DNA of 64,000 nucleotides from NCBI GenBank assembly GCA_037783545.1, contig JBBELK010000308.1, positions 2,356,001 to 2,420,000 of the forward strand. The letters are read 5' to 3'. This DNA is from Henricia sp. BOLD:AAB3569 (lineage: Eukaryota > Echinodermata > Asteroidea > Spinulosida > Echinasteridae). This document shows, one piece after another, positions 63,209 through 64,000 of the stretch. The position numbers and the translations under genes are program-made. Positions within the stretch are counted from its first letter, which is position 1, and every line of letters starts with the position of its first letter. The notes below the pieces were generated by a model. The model was not told the DNA's origin and did not search any database. It saw nothing but the letters and a program-made list of their open reading frames with translations.

Positions 63209-63781
63209 AGGGCCTGTGACATCCTAAACAACTTTGTGCCTAAGCTTTGCTTCATAATGCCGGATTACTTGTTCAGCAAGACATACTATTGTTCGTTAGG
63301 ATGTAAAATCAATAAAAGGTGGCATTTTTCAACTTTGAAGATTTCATTGCAATAAATCACAGACAGAGGGCGCTGTTTTGAGTGCATCACATAAGGAAGA
63401 CAGAAGGGAAAAGTTAAGAAAAAACATAAGACTTCAAGTTGGACTTGTGGCAAATTGCTGCAGTTTCTACCCCCAGTTTTGTCATGGCTTACAGCAGGCA
63501 ACATGTAAAACAAACTCAAACAGCCATGGATTATAAAAGTTTCAGGAAAATTGAGAAAAAAGTGGATACTTTTGTGCACAGTTCAATGTGATTTTCCTGT
63601 GTTTGCCTCTTGTGACGTCGTGACCTTGGTCATGAATATGCATATTCGCATTAGCATAAAAACTAAAAACCTTTGTTTTAACCCCCAAAGCAAGCTCCAA
63701 ATAGGATTTTTATGACTTTAACTGAGTAAAGTGGTTTTAAAGCATAGATTTCATTGATAAAAATCCTAAATAAGGGGCCCT
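63209..63781. mobile_element. probable TTAA-flanked element (573 bp)
   Basis: TTAA at 63205-63208 and 63782-63785, with ends AGGGCCTGTGAC and ATAAGGGGCCCT that pair over the outer six bases. No ORF. The short terminal match makes this less sure than the other TTAA elements. Confidence 0.5.
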
Positions 63782-63808
63782 TTAATACCTGATACGTGCA
63801 TTACTCAC

Positions 63809-64000
63809 GTCCATCTCAGTCTGCAGGTTGAGTTGATCAACTAATTGTCTCTTTATCTCTAGATACGTGTCAGTTCTAATTCATGCATGTGGTTGATAGC
63901 AGCAGCACGAGCAGCAATTAAGTTCTGCCCTATTCTGTTCTTCTTCGATGCGGAAAAGATCGGTATTTGAATGCAGGAAACGGGAGCTAGCTCTCGAAGC
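63809..64000 (-). CDS. possible coding sequence at the right edge, frames interrupted
   Basis: On the minus strand, frames with coiled-coil-like composition follow each other: SNTDLFRIEEEQNRAELN (from the edge), AARAAAINHMHELELTRI in another frame, then DTYLEIKRQLVDQLNLQTEM in the first again, with a GTGAGT donor at 63808. The changes of frame within 190 bases suggest a pseudogene or that only 63875-63809 is an exon (acceptor GCATGAATTAG, weak). The family is unknown. Confidence 0.25.

Overview
This window looks like nuclear DNA from a marine invertebrate deuterostome, most likely an echinoderm. The basis is indirect: long introns with GT..AG borders and GTAAGT-type donors, animal gene families (tetraspanin, TMEM179), tRNA-headed SINEs that share an L2-like ATT-repeat tail, a Gypsy-type LTR element with a tRNA-Leu-like primer site, and a very dense population of inverted-repeat DNA elements. 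There are no bacterial-style ORFs. Coding sequence is only about 2 kb of 64 kb, so almost every long ORF is an accident of repeats. The species cannot be fixed from the sequence.

Genes. (1) A complete tetraspanin coding sequence on + (10281-24792, six exons, all introns phase 0, 255 residues), with CCG and PxSCC motifs in the large extracellular loop. (2) A complete four-pass membrane protein of the TMEM179/TMEM179B family on + (31156-36891, five exons, 213 residues). (3) A candidate spliced small-protein gene on + (40148-47365, four exons, 65 residues) with an AATAAA just downstream. (4) An unidentified multi-exon gene on - (about 58.0 kb down to 47.9 kb), whose own AATAAA lies 42 bp beyond the first one, so genes 3 and 4 would converge tail to tail at about 47.5 kb. 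Possible coding sequence also enters on - from the right edge (63809-64000).

Repeat layout. 1-839 is the 5' end of a minus-strand LTR retrotransposon. 2.7-7.2 kb holds TIR elements, a tRNA-like monomer and a LINE/SINE tail. 8.4-10.1 kb is a minus-strand array of truncated tRNA-like units; a sister array in the opposite orientation lies at 53.2-54.4 kb. The large tetraspanin intron 1 (10.3-20.6 kb) is filled with SINEs and foldback elements. 24.8-27.1 kb holds two tandem arrays, the first of which includes the tetraspanin stop codon. 37-47 kb is mostly foldback elements. 49.7-54.4 kb is a run of tandem arrays. 55.9-58 kb has two TTAA-flanked elements. 60.1-63.0 kb is a 2.85 kb nested palindrome.

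The genes show no evident shared pathway. The unusual feature of the locus is the density and nesting of inverted-repeat elements, several of which touch exon borders: one abuts the acceptor of tetraspanin exon 4, and another appears to supply the splice donor of a minus-strand exon at 48.6 kb.
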